Assembly: GCF_022869785.1 (NCBI RefSeq)
Contig: NZ_CP094997.1
Span: forward strand, 4,898,001-4,962,000
Direction: 5' to 3'
DNA length: 64,000 nt
Source of the DNA: Dyadobacter chenwenxiniae
GTDB taxonomy: Bacteria > Bacteroidota > Bacteroidia > Cytophagales > Spirosomataceae
This document shows, piece by piece, positions 1-9,563 of the stretch. The notes beneath the pieces were generated by a model that had not been told where the DNA came from, made no database searches, and saw only the letters and a list, made by a program, of their open reading frames with translations. Positions within the stretch are counted from its first letter, which is position 1; every line of letters starts with the position of its first letter. Position numbers and translations under genes: made by a program.

Positions 1-1140
1 CTCGGGGATCTGGGCGTTCGGCGCACACGTCTGAGCGAATCTTCCATTCGCTTCGAGGCGAGTGATATCAACCTCGATTATTTAGAATCCGAATCTTACA
101 AGCAGAAGGCAGCTGCATTGCGTGGATCCGTAATGTTACTTGGCCCGATGCTCGCGCGCTTTCGCAAAGGCAGGATCCCTCGGCCGGGAGGGGACAAAAT
201 AGGACGCCGCAGGCTGGATACGCACTTTTTAGGTTTCGAGAAATTGGGTGCACAATTTAGCTATGACGAAGAAGACGGCGGATTTTACAAAGTGGATGCA
301 ACCAATCTGAAAGGCGCTTACATGCTTCTTGACGAGGCATCTGTAACCGGAACAGCCAATATTTTGATGGCGGCTGTGATGGCAGAAGGCACAACCACAA
401 TTTACAATGCAGCTTGTGAGCCCTATTTGCAGCAATTATGTAAAATGCTGAACAGAATGGGTGCAAAAATTTCCGGGATTGCCTCCAATCTGCTCGTTGT
501 AGAAGGCGTGAGCCAGCTGAGCGGAACAGAACATACGATGCTTCCCGATATGATCGAGATTGGAAGTTTTATCGGTCTCGCTGCGATGACGCAGTCAGAA
601 ATTACGATCAAAAACTGTCAGATTCCGCAGTTAGGTATTATTCCCGACGTATTTCAAAGGCTGGGAATTAAAATGGAATTTCACGGAGACGACATCTTTA
701 TTCCTGCTCAGGAACATTACCGTATTGAGAATTTTCTTGATGGCTCGACGATGTCGGTTGCGGACGCGCCATGGCCCGGCTTCACACCTGACCTGTTGAG
801 TATTATCCTGGTAACAGCCACGCAGGCACAGGGGACCGTGCTCATCCACCAGAAAATGTTTGAAAGCCGCCTGTTTTTTGTAGATAAACTAATTGAAATG
901 GGCGCTCAGATCATTCTTTGTGACCCCCATCGAGCAACTGTAATAGGACATAACCGCGAAACACAACTCCGCGGCATCCGCATGACATCCCCCGATATTC
1001 GCGCCGGAGTAGCGTTGCTAATCGCCGCATTATCCGCAAAAGGAGTCAGCATTATCGATAATATAGAGCAGATCGACCGCGGCTACCAGAATATTGATGG
1101 AAGATTGAATGCAATCGGAGCTGAGATTGTCAGGTTATAG
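1..1140 (+). CDS. murA: MurA, UDP-GlcNAc enolpyruvyl transferase (5' end outside window)
   Basis: This enzyme transfers enolpyruvate from PEP to UDP-GlcNAc, the first committed cytosolic step of peptidoglycan synthesis. The reading frame is open from base 1, so the N-terminus lies upstream and only about 380 residues are visible. The active-site loop reads RPGGDKIGRRRLDTH. The residue at the usual catalytic Cys (Cys115 in E. coli) is Asp, codon 193-195. Asp there is known from naturally fosfomycin-insensitive MurA proteins. The catalytic Asp motif (APWPGFTPD) and the C-terminal Arg motif (SPDIRAG) are present. A long hairpin follows the stop. Identity is very secure; drug insensitivity is inferred. 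Confidence 0.96.
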   Translation, partial: LGDLGVRRTRLSESSIRFEASDINLDYLESESYKQKAAALRGSVMLLGPMLARFRKGRIPRPGGDKIGRRRLDTHFLGFEKLGAQFSYDEEDGGFYKVDATNLKGAYMLLDEASVTGTANILMAAVMAEGTTTIYNAACEPYLQQLCKMLNRMGAKISGIASNLLVVEGVSQLSGTEHTMLPDMIEIGSFIGLAAMTQSEITIKNCQIPQLGIIPDVFQRLGIKMEFHGDDIFIPAQEHYRIENFLDGSTMSVADAPWPGFTPDLLSIILVTATQAQGTVLIHQKMFESRLFFVDKLIEMGAQIILCDPHRATVIGHNRETQLRGIRMTSPDIRAGVALLIAALSAKGVSIIDNIEQIDRGYQNIDGRLNAIGAEIVRL

Positions 1141-1144
1141 CACC

Positions 1145-1216
1145 TTGTCAGCCTGAGCGGAGTCGAAGGCGCGCTACTCCTAGGTAACGCGCCTTCAACT
1201 CCGCTCAGGCTGACAA
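1145..1216. repeat. Long inverted repeat between convergent genes; REP-like element or bidirectional terminator
   Basis: Two 29-base arms (1145-1173 and 1188-1216) are reverse complements with a single mismatch and enclose a 14-base loop. The arms carry the core GCCTGAGCGGAGTCGAAGG, which I recognise as a repeat seen in intergenic spaces of many Bacteroidota genomes. It sits between the stops of murA (+) and the DUF1080 gene (-), so it could end both transcripts. No clear T-run follows, so it may be a repeat element rather than a classical terminator. Confidence 0.8.
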
Positions 1217-1235
1217 ATCCATATACATTAACACC

Positions 1236-2090
1236 TTACTTCTTCCCGTAACTACACTTGCTATTATCCGCCTTCACATAATATGACTTGTAATTAGCAG
1301 CCTTCGCATCCATACAGCCTTTCAGATCCAGGATTTCTACTTTTCTGAATTCAACAGGATGGCTTTCGCTTTGCAGGGATATGGAGCCGTGGTCCAACAG
1401 CTTTCCGTCAACTATTAAAGATGGATCGTTGCCACTTACATTTCCTCCGCCTAATTGCGGTTTATTGTATTCCAAAACCATTTCTCCATTCGCAAAATGC
1501 TGGATGAGCGAATCGCCAAGCACAAGCACTTCTGCTTTTACCCATTGGTCACCGTTGTAAGTTTGGGATTTGGAAGTCACGCAATGTTGCGTAATTAATT
1601 TTCCATTCATCACCACATTGGTCCCTGGTGTGCAAAGATTGCAAGTTGTACGCTTTTTATCGTTCCCGCCCAGCAGCTGAACTTCAATGGAAGCAGGAAA
1701 ATCCTGGTCTTTCCCCATCGTTGCCGCAGGCTGCCCGTGAACCATTATACCGCTGTTCCGCCAGGCCCAGCCTTCCCCTTTCGGAGCCTGCTCTCCTACA
1801 AAACGATACTCCACTGAAATCCTGTAATAAGAGAAATCGCCTTTATAAAAGATATGGCCATATTTTTGCTTGAAGTCGTCATACTTGTCATAACGAACAA
1901 CCATTTTGCCATCCTCTACCCGAAAGGTGTTCAGATAGTTATCATTCAGCTCATAGCCACGAATTTTGATATCCCAGCCGTCGAGATTTTTGCCGTTGAA
2001 GAGCTGCTTCCATTCCTGCTTATCTGCATTTTTTTGGCCGAAAACCACAAAGCTGATAATACTTAAAAATAGTGTAAGTTGTAATTTCAT
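1236..2090 (-). CDS. Secreted DUF1080 (3-keto-disaccharide hydrolase type) protein
   Basis: The 284-residue protein starts with a signal peptide (MKLQLTLFLSIISFVVFGQ). The DUF1080 concanavalin-like fold follows, with hallmark segments W-KQLFNGKNLDGWDIK near residue 27 and NSGIMVHGQ near residue 112. Family members act on glycosides, some as 3-keto-glycoside hydrolases, probably in the periplasm or outside the cell. The C-terminus adds a short Cys-bounded motif (GCMDAKAANY ... CSY) resembling the GC-D-A-NY-C modules of secreted Bacteroidota proteins. It stands alone, convergent with murA. Substrate is not predictable from sequence. Confidence 0.88.
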   Translation of the reverse strand: MKLQLTLFLSIISFVVFGQKNADKQEWKQLFNGKNLDGWDIKIRGYELNDNYLNTFRVEDGKMVVRYDKYDDFKQKYGHIFYKGDFSYYRISVEYRFVGEQAPKGEGWAWRNSGIMVHGQPAATMGKDQDFPASIEVQLLGGNDKKRTTCNLCTPGTNVVMNGKLITQHCVTSKSQTYNGDQWVKAEVLVLGDSLIQHFANGEMVLEYNKPQLGGGNVSGNDPSLIVDGKLLDHGSISLQSESHPVEFRKVEILDLKGCMDAKAANYKSYYVKADNSKCSYGKK

Positions 2091-2221
2091 GAATTAAGGA
2101 TTAATGAGACCACAAATTAAACAGACGATCGTTACAAATCCGGGGCATCCAAAAAAAACTTTACACCGTATTTATATCACGCCATTAGCAATTTGGCATA
2201 CTATTCTTGCATTTGTAAAAC

Positions 2222-3544
2222 ATGAGCTTAAAAACAAAAGAAAAGATAACGCTGTTCTGGTTTCGGCGCGATTTAAGATTGCACGACAACGCCGGACTAT
2301 ACTATGCATTGCGATCTGGCAACCCGGTTGTTCCTGTATTTATTTTCGACAAAACAATCTTGGATGACATTGATAATAAGGAAGATAAGCGCCTGACATT
2401 CATTCATCAGAACATTATTGAAATTCAAAAAGAACTGCATATGTTTGGCTCTGACATGCTGGTTTTTTACGGTCACCCAACGGATGTCTGGAAAGAACTT
2501 AGTGAGGAATATGACATTGCAGAGGCCTACACCAATACAGATTATGAACCTTACGCAACGGAAAGGGACACCGCAGTAGCGAAGATCTTGCATAAAAAAA
2601 ACGCTGAACTGAAAGCTTATAAGGATCAGGTTATTTTTGAAAAGAAGGAAATTCTCACGGGTCAAAACACGCCCTACACTGTTTTCACACCGTACAGCCG
2701 AATGTGGAGGCAAAAATGCGACGACTTTTATTTGTCCTCTTACCCCAATAAAAAGTATTTCAAAAACTTCTTAAAATGGGAAGGTAGCACAATTCCTACG
2801 CTTGAAGAGATGGGTTTCAAGCCCACAAATACCGACTTTCCTTCCACCCACGTTTCATCCGAGCTGCTCGAAAACTACGAAAAGGGAAGAGATTTCCCTG
2901 CTATGGAAGCCACCAGCCGCATTGGCATTCATTTGAGGTTTGGCACAGTGAGCATTCGCGAACTGGCCAGACATGCGATGGAACACAGCAGCTTGTATCT
3001 CAATGAACTGATCTGGCGTGAGTTTTATCAGCAAATACTTGCCAATTTCCCACATGTAGGAAAGGGTAAGGCTTTCAGGGCAGCTTATGACGACATTAAC
3101 TGGGGCTACGACAAAGAAGCGTTTCAAAAATGGTGTGACGGGAAAACCGGTTATCCGTTGGTGGATGCAGGAATGCGACAGATGAATGCCATCGGTTTTA
3201 TGCATAACCGGGTCAGAATGGTTGTAGCGAGCTTTCTGGCTAAACATTTACTGCTGAACTGGCGGTTGGGAGAAGCCTATTTCGCCGAAAAATTATTAGA
3301 TTATGACCTTGCAGCAAATAACGGCGGCTGGCAATGGGCTGTGGGGTCCGGCACAGATGCCGCACCGTATTTTAGGATTTTCAACCCGGAAGCGCAGGCA
3401 AAAAAATTTGATCCAAAAGGTGAATACATTAAGAAATGGGTTCCGGAAATTGGCACAGCCGAATATCCGGAACCCATGGTAGACCACAAAATGGCAAGAG
3501 AAAGATGCCTCAGAGAATATAAAAAGGCATTGGACAAATCTTAA
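2222..3544 (+). CDS. phrB: Cryptochrome/deoxyribodipyrimidine photolyase family protein
   Basis: A flavoprotein that uses blue light to split UV-induced pyrimidine dimers. The 440-residue length fits class I enzymes. The N-terminal antenna domain opens with WFRRDLRLHDN (about residues 13-23). The FAD-binding helical domain contains TSRIGIHLRFGTVS, LNELIWREFYQQ, GYPLVDAGMRQ, HNRVRMVVASFLAKHL and the NNGGWQWAVGSGTDAAPYFRIFNP block that lines the flavin and DNA lesion pocket. The ATG at 2222 is the start. The next gene converges on it and the two stop codons abut. CPD photolyase is more likely than cryptochrome, but the sequence alone does not settle this. Confidence 0.93.
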   Translation: MSLKTKEKITLFWFRRDLRLHDNAGLYYALRSGNPVVPVFIFDKTILDDIDNKEDKRLTFIHQNIIEIQKELHMFGSDMLVFYGHPTDVWKELSEEYDIAEAYTNTDYEPYATERDTAVAKILHKKNAELKAYKDQVIFEKKEILTGQNTPYTVFTPYSRMWRQKCDDFYLSSYPNKKYFKNFLKWEGSTIPTLEEMGFKPTNTDFPSTHVSSELLENYEKGRDFPAMEATSRIGIHLRFGTVSIRELARHAMEHSSLYLNELIWREFYQQILANFPHVGKGKAFRAAYDDINWGYDKEAFQKWCDGKTGYPLVDAGMRQMNAIGFMHNRVRMVVASFLAKHLLLNWRLGEAYFAEKLLDYDLAANNGGWQWAVGSGTDAAPYFRIFNPEAQAKKFDPKGEYIKKWVPEIGTAEYPEPMVDHKMARERCLREYKKALDKS

Positions 3545-4825
3545 TTATCTCCCACCCGCAATAACAGTGAGCATATCTTCGGGTTGCAAGTATTGCGTGG
3601 CCATGGAAAGCACGTCGTCACTCGTTGTTGCGTGGATCCGATCGATGTAATGTTTGAAAAAATCCGCTGGAAGGCCATCCAAAAGCAAAATTTTCTGCCG
3701 ATCAGCCACTTCAAATGCGGTGTTTAGTGAGCCGGCGAACTCCCCGGCCATAAAGTTTTTAACCGTTTGAAGTTCTTCCTCTTCTACGCGCTCGGTTTGC
3801 AGGCGGTAAATTTCTTTTCTGATCTCGTCGATGGTCTGTTGTGTAAACTCCTTTTTAACGTCCGTTCCGATCATATAATACCCTTCTTTACGTAAGGTAA
3901 CCAAATGCGAAGATATGCCGTAAGTGAGGCCCTTTTCTTCCCTGATATTTTTCATCAACCTGGACCCGAAATACCCACCCAGAATTTCGTTGGTAACCAG
4001 CATCTTAAAGTAATCCGGGTGATGACGGTTAAAAAGCCTTCTGCCCATCCGGATCGATGACTGCACGCTATCCGGCCTTTCAACAAGCACTTCCACATTT
4101 GCATACACGGGCTGCTGAGCATCTTTCACCGGTGCGTTGCGGCTCTCCGTATGCACTTTTCCAAGATGCTCATTTACAACTTTAATATCATTTTCACCAA
4201 CCTGCCCTGCAAGGACAACCGTGAATCTGCCGTTTTTGACAAACTGTTGATAATGCTCCTTGATCGAATCAATAGCAAGGGACTCCATATTTTCCTCTTC
4301 CTGACTTTGGCCATAAGGATGATTAGTGCCAAAAAGCTTCGCCTTGAATGCGGTCGTAGCCAGGTAGGCATTTTTTTCTTTGTTAACCCGCAAGTTCTGA
4401 ATGTTGATATTTTTTAGATCCTGGAATTCCTTTTCAGGGAAAACGGCGTCGTGGATCAGTTCACTAACCAGTGGCAAAACGTCCGGCAAAAATCTGGAAA
4501 GTGCATAAACGACGATTCCTATACGGTCGGCCGTGTGCGTCATCTCGGTGAATGCACCAATTCTCTCAAATGCCTCGCTTATCTCGGCGGATGTTTTGGT
4601 AAGCGTCCCCTCAGAAAGCATTTTAATTGCAAAAAACGACGCGCCGATTTCCTTCTCATACCAATTCCCAGCTTCAAAAATACATTCTAACCTGATCACC
4701 GGCTGATCGCCAATGTTGATGACGTGCAGCGCAGTGCCGTTATCCAGGTTGTAAGTTTGTGGGTCTGGCAGGTGTACAGAATGGATAACCCGAAATTCCG
4801 GAGCGATGGTGCGGTCAATGGTCAT
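3545..4825 (-). CDS. M16 (pitrilysin) family protein without the HxxEH zinc site, likely non-catalytic
   Basis: A 426-residue protein with the two-domain M16 fold. Where active members carry HFLEHM the sequence is FFAIKML (after EKEIGAS, near residue 60), so the zinc-binding HxxEH motif is absent. The C-terminal Arg/Tyr pair (GSRLMKNIREEKGLTYG) that binds substrate in M16 dimers is retained. This pattern is typical of the inactive subunit that pairs with a catalytic M16 partner, but no partner is in the window. The ATG at 4825 is preferred to the TTG six bases upstream. No signal peptide is visible. Confidence 0.88.
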   Translation of the reverse strand: MTIDRTIAPEFRVIHSVHLPDPQTYNLDNGTALHVINIGDQPVIRLECIFEAGNWYEKEIGASFFAIKMLSEGTLTKTSAEISEAFERIGAFTEMTHTADRIGIVVYALSRFLPDVLPLVSELIHDAVFPEKEFQDLKNINIQNLRVNKEKNAYLATTAFKAKLFGTNHPYGQSQEEENMESLAIDSIKEHYQQFVKNGRFTVVLAGQVGENDIKVVNEHLGKVHTESRNAPVKDAQQPVYANVEVLVERPDSVQSSIRMGRRLFNRHHPDYFKMLVTNEILGGYFGSRLMKNIREEKGLTYGISSHLVTLRKEGYYMIGTDVKKEFTQQTIDEIRKEIYRLQTERVEEEELQTVKNFMAGEFAGSLNTAFEVADRQKILLLDGLPADFFKHYIDRIHATTSDDVLSMATQYLQPEDMLTVIAGGR

Positions 4826-4905
4826 GTGCAATGTTGAGTAATAAAAAACGAATGACGTTATAATTACGCCATTCGTTCTGAAAAGTAAGTTTTTTATGGA
4901 TTCTG

Positions 4906-6069
4906 TTAGTTCTCCGTATCGTTCACATCCAGTTTCTCCGACTTGTTCAAGCCCAAAGAAAGTGTGATCCGAAGCGTTTGAGCCAATGGGCTTCCTTGTG
5001 TCACAGGGAAAAGATACGCAAAATCGACGGAATATTTGTCCATGAAATGAGCTCCCGCACCCGCTGTGAAATATTTAAGGTCGCCTTTATTTTTGTGTTC
5101 TGCGTTGTATCCGGCGCGTAAAGCAAAGATATTATTGTAAACATACTCAGCGCCAACAGCCAACCCGATCTCCTGCATTTCTTCTTTAAATCCGTCCGGG
5201 GCATCAGAGAATGATCCAAATACACCTTTCAAAAGCGGAAGTGCATTAACATCTTTTATTCCGTCCGGCGTAGGAACCATTAGTTTTCTTGCATCAAGTC
5301 CGAAATTGAAACGATTACGTCCGTCGGCCGTAAATGAAATCCCGCCACCTAGTTTCAGGTTGGTAGGAATGAAATTTTCCGAGCCTTCCACCGAAGAGTA
5401 GCTAACTTTACCACCCAAATTAGAAAGCACTGCACCAAGTGTCCATACGAATTCACCGCCTGTATCTTCATTTTTCAGTTCCTTTCTATAAAATGCACTG
5501 ATATCACCCGCAGCAGTACGGGCTGGTGAAAGTGAAGCTCCCCCCACAACCCCGGATGCTGCCAGGTTGGAAGAAATGTATTTCAGGGTTAAACCCATCG
5601 AGAAATTTTTACCTAACTGACGCGAGTAAGTCCCGCTGAAAGCAAATTCCCGCGAATTGTAATATCCGTTTTGAGCGCCTGTTGAAGTTCTTAAATCCAG
5701 CTCGCCATTATTGAAATAGTTAACCGAAAAAGCAACTGCCTGTTTGTCGCCCAGTTTCTTATAACCTGTCAGGTAACCCAGCCACATATCGTCTACAAGA
5801 TTTCTGAGCCACGGTGTGTAAGAAGCAGAAACGCCTATGTCTTTTGTATTATAAGGTAGCTTGGCTGCATTCCAATAGGTTGAATTCGCGTCGGGGCTGA
5901 TCGCTACACCTACTTCCCCCATGGCAGCACTTCTGGCATCAGGGGCAAATGTTAAAAATGAAAGCGGAGAATGTGGTATTCTTTGTGTGCTTGTAAGTGG
6001 GGTTTGGGCCAAAATTACACCCGTTGATAGAATAAAGAGAGAAGATAAACTAACAAAAAAAAGTCTCAT
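4906..6069 (-). CDS. porV: PorV (LptO), type IX secretion outer-membrane protein
   Basis: 387 residues with a signal peptide (ending near VILAQ) and then the PorV/PorQ-family beta-barrel. The N-terminal block SFLTFAPDARSAAMGEVGVA is characteristic. PorV receives T9SS cargo as it exits the SprA/Sov channel and shuttles it to the PorU sortase; its fold is FadL-like. It lies about 100 bases downstream of porU in the same direction, the usual porU-porV order, which separates it from PorQ. Identity rests on both motif and context. Confidence 0.9.
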   Translation of the reverse strand: MRLFFVSLSSLFILSTGVILAQTPLTSTQRIPHSPLSFLTFAPDARSAAMGEVGVAISPDANSTYWNAAKLPYNTKDIGVSASYTPWLRNLVDDMWLGYLTGYKKLGDKQAVAFSVNYFNNGELDLRTSTGAQNGYYNSREFAFSGTYSRQLGKNFSMGLTLKYISSNLAASGVVGGASLSPARTAAGDISAFYRKELKNEDTGGEFVWTLGAVLSNLGGKVSYSSVEGSENFIPTNLKLGGGISFTADGRNRFNFGLDARKLMVPTPDGIKDVNALPLLKGVFGSFSDAPDGFKEEMQEIGLAVGAEYVYNNIFALRAGYNAEHKNKGDLKYFTAGAGAHFMDKYSVDFAYLFPVTQGSPLAQTLRITLSLGLNKSEKLDVNDTEN

Positions 6070-6173
6070 AGAAATTGGATTTGCGATAGGAAGTGCTTTG
6101 AATCAGCTTCTTTAAAGGGTCAAAAATACAATGAAAGATAGTTATTACTAAAAAAATGATAAGTTTTATTAAA

Positions 6174-9100
6174 CTATGGAGAACGGATGAGCTTACCCGA
6201 TCGCTGGTCCCTGGAATTATCCTTTAACGACCTGATGCTTAATTGATACACAAGCGAAGTAAGGTTTGGTATCCAAAATCCGGATTGAGCGATATCAAAA
6301 GTCTCCCGGACGGTTGTCTCCGTATTGTAATACTGTCTTCGGAATTGCCCCAGGGACTGCCCATTGTTTAAAAATAAATTGAAAACTATTTCTACATCGT
6401 CATTCACTCTGTTTTGGGTAAGTTCAAATGACAGATCTTTTTCAAATGGGTTTGGAAATACTTTCAGCGTGTTGAGCCGGATGCCCTTGAATGCACCTAC
6501 TTGAAAACCGAACGCAATTTCTGAAAAGTTAGTATAAGTATCCCAGACTTTTACTCGAATTACATATTTACCGGTTGGTAAGTTTTCTAACGGGTAAGTG
6601 ATCACTCCGTTCCGATAATCGTCGGCATCTGCTGTGTAGTAGTCGTTCAGGTTGATTGTGGCTGTGTCATTCAAAACCAATGTGATATTATGTCCGATCC
6701 CGGCATTGGAAATGCTGATCCCGTTCTCATCACTGGCCTTTACATATAATGTAGCAGACGGCTCGATCAGATCGCCATCTTTAAATGACTCATCATTCAT
6801 GTATGCTGTCAGCTTAGGGGGCGTGTTGTCCGTTTCCGGAGCTGCACTGCCGCCTATCGTGACATTGAGCTGCGCGCTTGCATCCCCAAGACTGTCTGCC
6901 TGAACAGCATAGACATTTGCTCTGCCCACTCCCACCCGGTAATCGATATCCTTCGGCATCACAAATTCACAAATAAATTCTCCTTCTTTCACCTTTACCC
7001 GTCCATCGAACAATTTGCTGCGAAATTCGGAATAAGTTTCTGCTTTGCCTTCATTGCCAAGTGTCTTGAATGTTGTCTGCTTATCATATAATATGACATG
7101 CGCCACGCCCTCGAACCTGCTGTCCTTTAATGTCGTAACCGCATCATAAATCTGCCCTTTCAGCTGGACTTTCTGTAAGGCCCGCAATGTATCAGGCTTT
7201 CCGGCCCATCTGACGCTTTTTTCGGCCCTAACGAGCTGCATGGACGGGTCCGCCAGCAATGTAAAATTCCGGTTCAAGCTGCCTACCAGGGCTTTGTTTT
7301 TAGTTTCTATGAAAATATCGCCCAACCTCCTATGCGGATTTTTTTGTATCAATGCTTCGTAAAATGCCTTGCTAAGGGTAAAATTTGTGCTGGAATAAAC
7401 CGGCCTTGTGGTGCTGATCGCGCCTATCGCTGCACCTCTCGGGCTCAAAACCATCAATTCTGCTCCGGAAACCAAACCAGGATCATCATAACGTCCAAAA
7501 TCGCAGGTTGCGGTGAATAGCAACGGCAAATTATCCATGCCACGCGCCGACTGCATATCAGCCAATGTCAGCACCTGCTCTTCTGCCCAGCCGCTGACGC
7601 CGCCGTGACCTGTATAGTTGAGAATCAATGTTCCTTCGTCTATTTTCTTATTAATAATCTGATTCACGGCCGGCGCTTTTTGTCCCTCAGAGCCAGTGAT
7701 TTGCGGAAATGCATCAATGAACACCCGGGAAGACATAAAATCGCTTTGTATCATACTGGCCAGCTCGTCTGCATGGCGCTGGTGAATGTTACCATCGCCA
7801 TCGTCGGCCACAAACTGGACATTGTTCTTCCAGTTTCCTAGTGTGCGCCCGGACGATCCATATCGGATGAGCTTATCCACTATGAGCTGTGCCTCGGACA
7901 ACGATTTTACCGGCAGCCTCCCCACGCCAATGTCAACCGTATGGTCCCCGGCAGGCGATTCCGGCCAGGCTCCTTCCTTATCCTTCATGAACCCATAATA
8001 ATCGTCAGAAGAATAAGTGTAAACCGGATTGAGCGATTCCCTGCTTTCGTAAACGGGCACCCAGCTTTTTTGCTGAGACGCCGACTGATTTTTCAAGTTG
8101 TTTTTGTAATCAAACGATGCATCCCCGAACAAAAGCAAGTATTTAAGTTTGCCCGGCTCCTGATTGTATAAATGTTTTGTAAAATCTCTGATTGAAGTCA
8201 GATCCGGCTTTCCGCCCCCGAATTCATTATAAATCTGGTCCGTAGTGACAACCAGCGCTTCCAGCCCATCATTGCTTTCCCTGAACGCAGCCAGTCTTTC
8301 CGCTTCATGCCTCCACGCGCCCGGTGTTACAATGAGCAAATCCGGCGCGGCATAACTGACAATGTTCTGAGGATCAATTTTTTGCAGAAAAACAGGGACT
8401 ATCGCCTGACCAGTCTTGAAGCCTATATAATGCCTGATGGCTTTTCCTCCAGTTGTAGTAAATGATGAAGTGTTGTTCTGAATATTCTGATGAACAATTG
8501 CAGGATTTTGAGCATTACTTACATTCCAAAGCAGCCAATCCGAACTTGCATTGCTAAATAAATATGTCACCGTGTCCGAAACCTCAGGCAAAAAGCGGTA
8601 AACCTGCTGATTATCATACTCCTGTAACCGACGCTTTACATGCAGCGCCATGTAATTCAAATAACCCTGCGCCGAACTTTGCGCGTTTCGCTCATAAGTC
8701 ACCCCGACTGTAATTGCATCAGAGGGAGCACTGTCAGCACCAATTGTAAATGTTGCGTCAGACCGCAAAGATTTGACATCGTACGTTCCGGCGCTAACTG
8801 TCCCGATAGGAGATTCAGCAACTTGCTTACCATTCAGCTGCCATAGAAATCTGGTGGCAATCTGCGCTGCGGCGATTGCGGAAGTGCGCAGTTTGATTTG
8901 AGAAGCGGGAACAATGCCGGGAATATTAACAGTGAATGTGAGCGAATTACTCAGATATTCACCCCACCACTCTCTCCCCGATTTTAACAAATTACTGGTT
9001 TCCGTTTCATGAAACCAGTAGTCATCAAACTGGTTGATCAATCTGGATTTTTGCGACGTAATGGTCACTAACGGCTTTACTCTCAAACCATTTCGCTGAC

Positions 9101-9563
9101 CGTAAGTTAGAAAATAATAACTCGAATCTGTGTAAATGTTGATCTGATGCTTCAATTCCGCTTTTACAGAATCATAAGCAACTTCATGCGGACTTTCGGC
9201 ATAGAAGTAAACCGCGTCACTTCCGTCAAATTTGCCATCCTCTTCACCAAGAACCCATATAGCATTTTCGGTTATTCCATTGGATTGCCATGCATTATTT
9301 TGCTGCGGCAACATGCCGGGCCTCTGGCTGTAAAGCTGAATTTGCCGCGGATCAATGTCGGCTGGATTGACACCCATTTTCTGAAAAAAAGCAGGATCAA
9401 TGCGATGAATGCCTGTTTCACTTACCGCAAGTTTATACCAGCTGCCCGTTGAAAGCACTGATTTTTCCTGTGCTTTTGAAGAAAAAGAAATGATGATTGC
9501 CAAACAGCAAAACGCTGCCCTGGCTATATAACTACACAAACTAACATGCTTCAACCAATGCAT
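6174..9563 (-). CDS. porU: PorU, type IX secretion C-terminal signal peptidase/sortase (C25 family)
   Basis: A roughly 1129-residue gingipain-like protein that removes the C-terminal signal of T9SS cargo and links it to A-LPS on the cell surface. The chosen ATG (9563) gives a clean signal peptide (MHWLKHVSLCSYIARAAFCC... SKAQ); the frame stays open upstream but lies inside the sprT-like gene. The C25 catalytic His is in NYTGHGG (codon near 7605) and the Cys in FTATCDFGRYDDP (codon near 7503). The C-terminus bears a T9SS-like tail with KVFPNPFEKDLSF. It overlaps the sprT-like gene by about 23 bases and is followed by porV. Confidence 0.94.
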   Translation of the reverse strand: MHWLKHVSLCSYIARAAFCCLAIIISFSSKAQEKSVLSTGSWYKLAVSETGIHRIDPAFFQKMGVNPADIDPRQIQLYSQRPGMLPQQNNAWQSNGITENAIWVLGEEDGKFDGSDAVYFYAESPHEVAYDSVKAELKHQINIYTDSSYYFLTYGQRNGLRVKPLVTITSQKSRLINQFDDYWFHETETSNLLKSGREWWGEYLSNSLTFTVNIPGIVPASQIKLRTSAIAAAQIATRFLWQLNGKQVAESPIGTVSAGTYDVKSLRSDATFTIGADSAPSDAITVGVTYERNAQSSAQGYLNYMALHVKRRLQEYDNQQVYRFLPEVSDTVTYLFSNASSDWLLWNVSNAQNPAIVHQNIQNNTSSFTTTGGKAIRHYIGFKTGQAIVPVFLQKIDPQNIVSYAAPDLLIVTPGAWRHEAERLAAFRESNDGLEALVVTTDQIYNEFGGGKPDLTSIRDFTKHLYNQEPGKLKYLLLFGDASFDYKNNLKNQSASQQKSWVPVYESRESLNPVYTYSSDDYYGFMKDKEGAWPESPAGDHTVDIGVGRLPVKSLSEAQLIVDKLIRYGSSGRTLGNWKNNVQFVADDGDGNIHQRHADELASMIQSDFMSSRVFIDAFPQITGSEGQKAPAVNQIINKKIDEGTLILNYTGHGGVSGWAEEQVLTLADMQSARGMDNLPLLFTATCDFGRYDDPGLVSGAELMVLSPRGAAIGAISTTRPVYSSTNFTLSKAFYEALIQKNPHRRLGDIFIETKNKALVGSLNRNFTLLADPSMQLVRAEKSVRWAGKPDTLRALQKVQLKGQIYDAVTTLKDSRFEGVAHVILYDKQTTFKTLGNEGKAETYSEFRSKLFDGRVKVKEGEFICEFVMPKDIDYRVGVGRANVYAVQADSLGDASAQLNVTIGGSAAPETDNTPPKLTAYMNDESFKDGDLIEPSATLYVKASDENGISISNAGIGHNITLVLNDTATINLNDYYTADADDYRNGVITYPLENLPTGKYVIRVKVWDTYTNFSEIAFGFQVGAFKGIRLNTLKVFPNPFEKDLSFELTQNRVNDDVEIVFNLFLNNGQSLGQFRRQYYNTETTVRETFDIAQSGFWIPNLTSLVYQLSIRSLKDNSRDQRSGKLIRSP

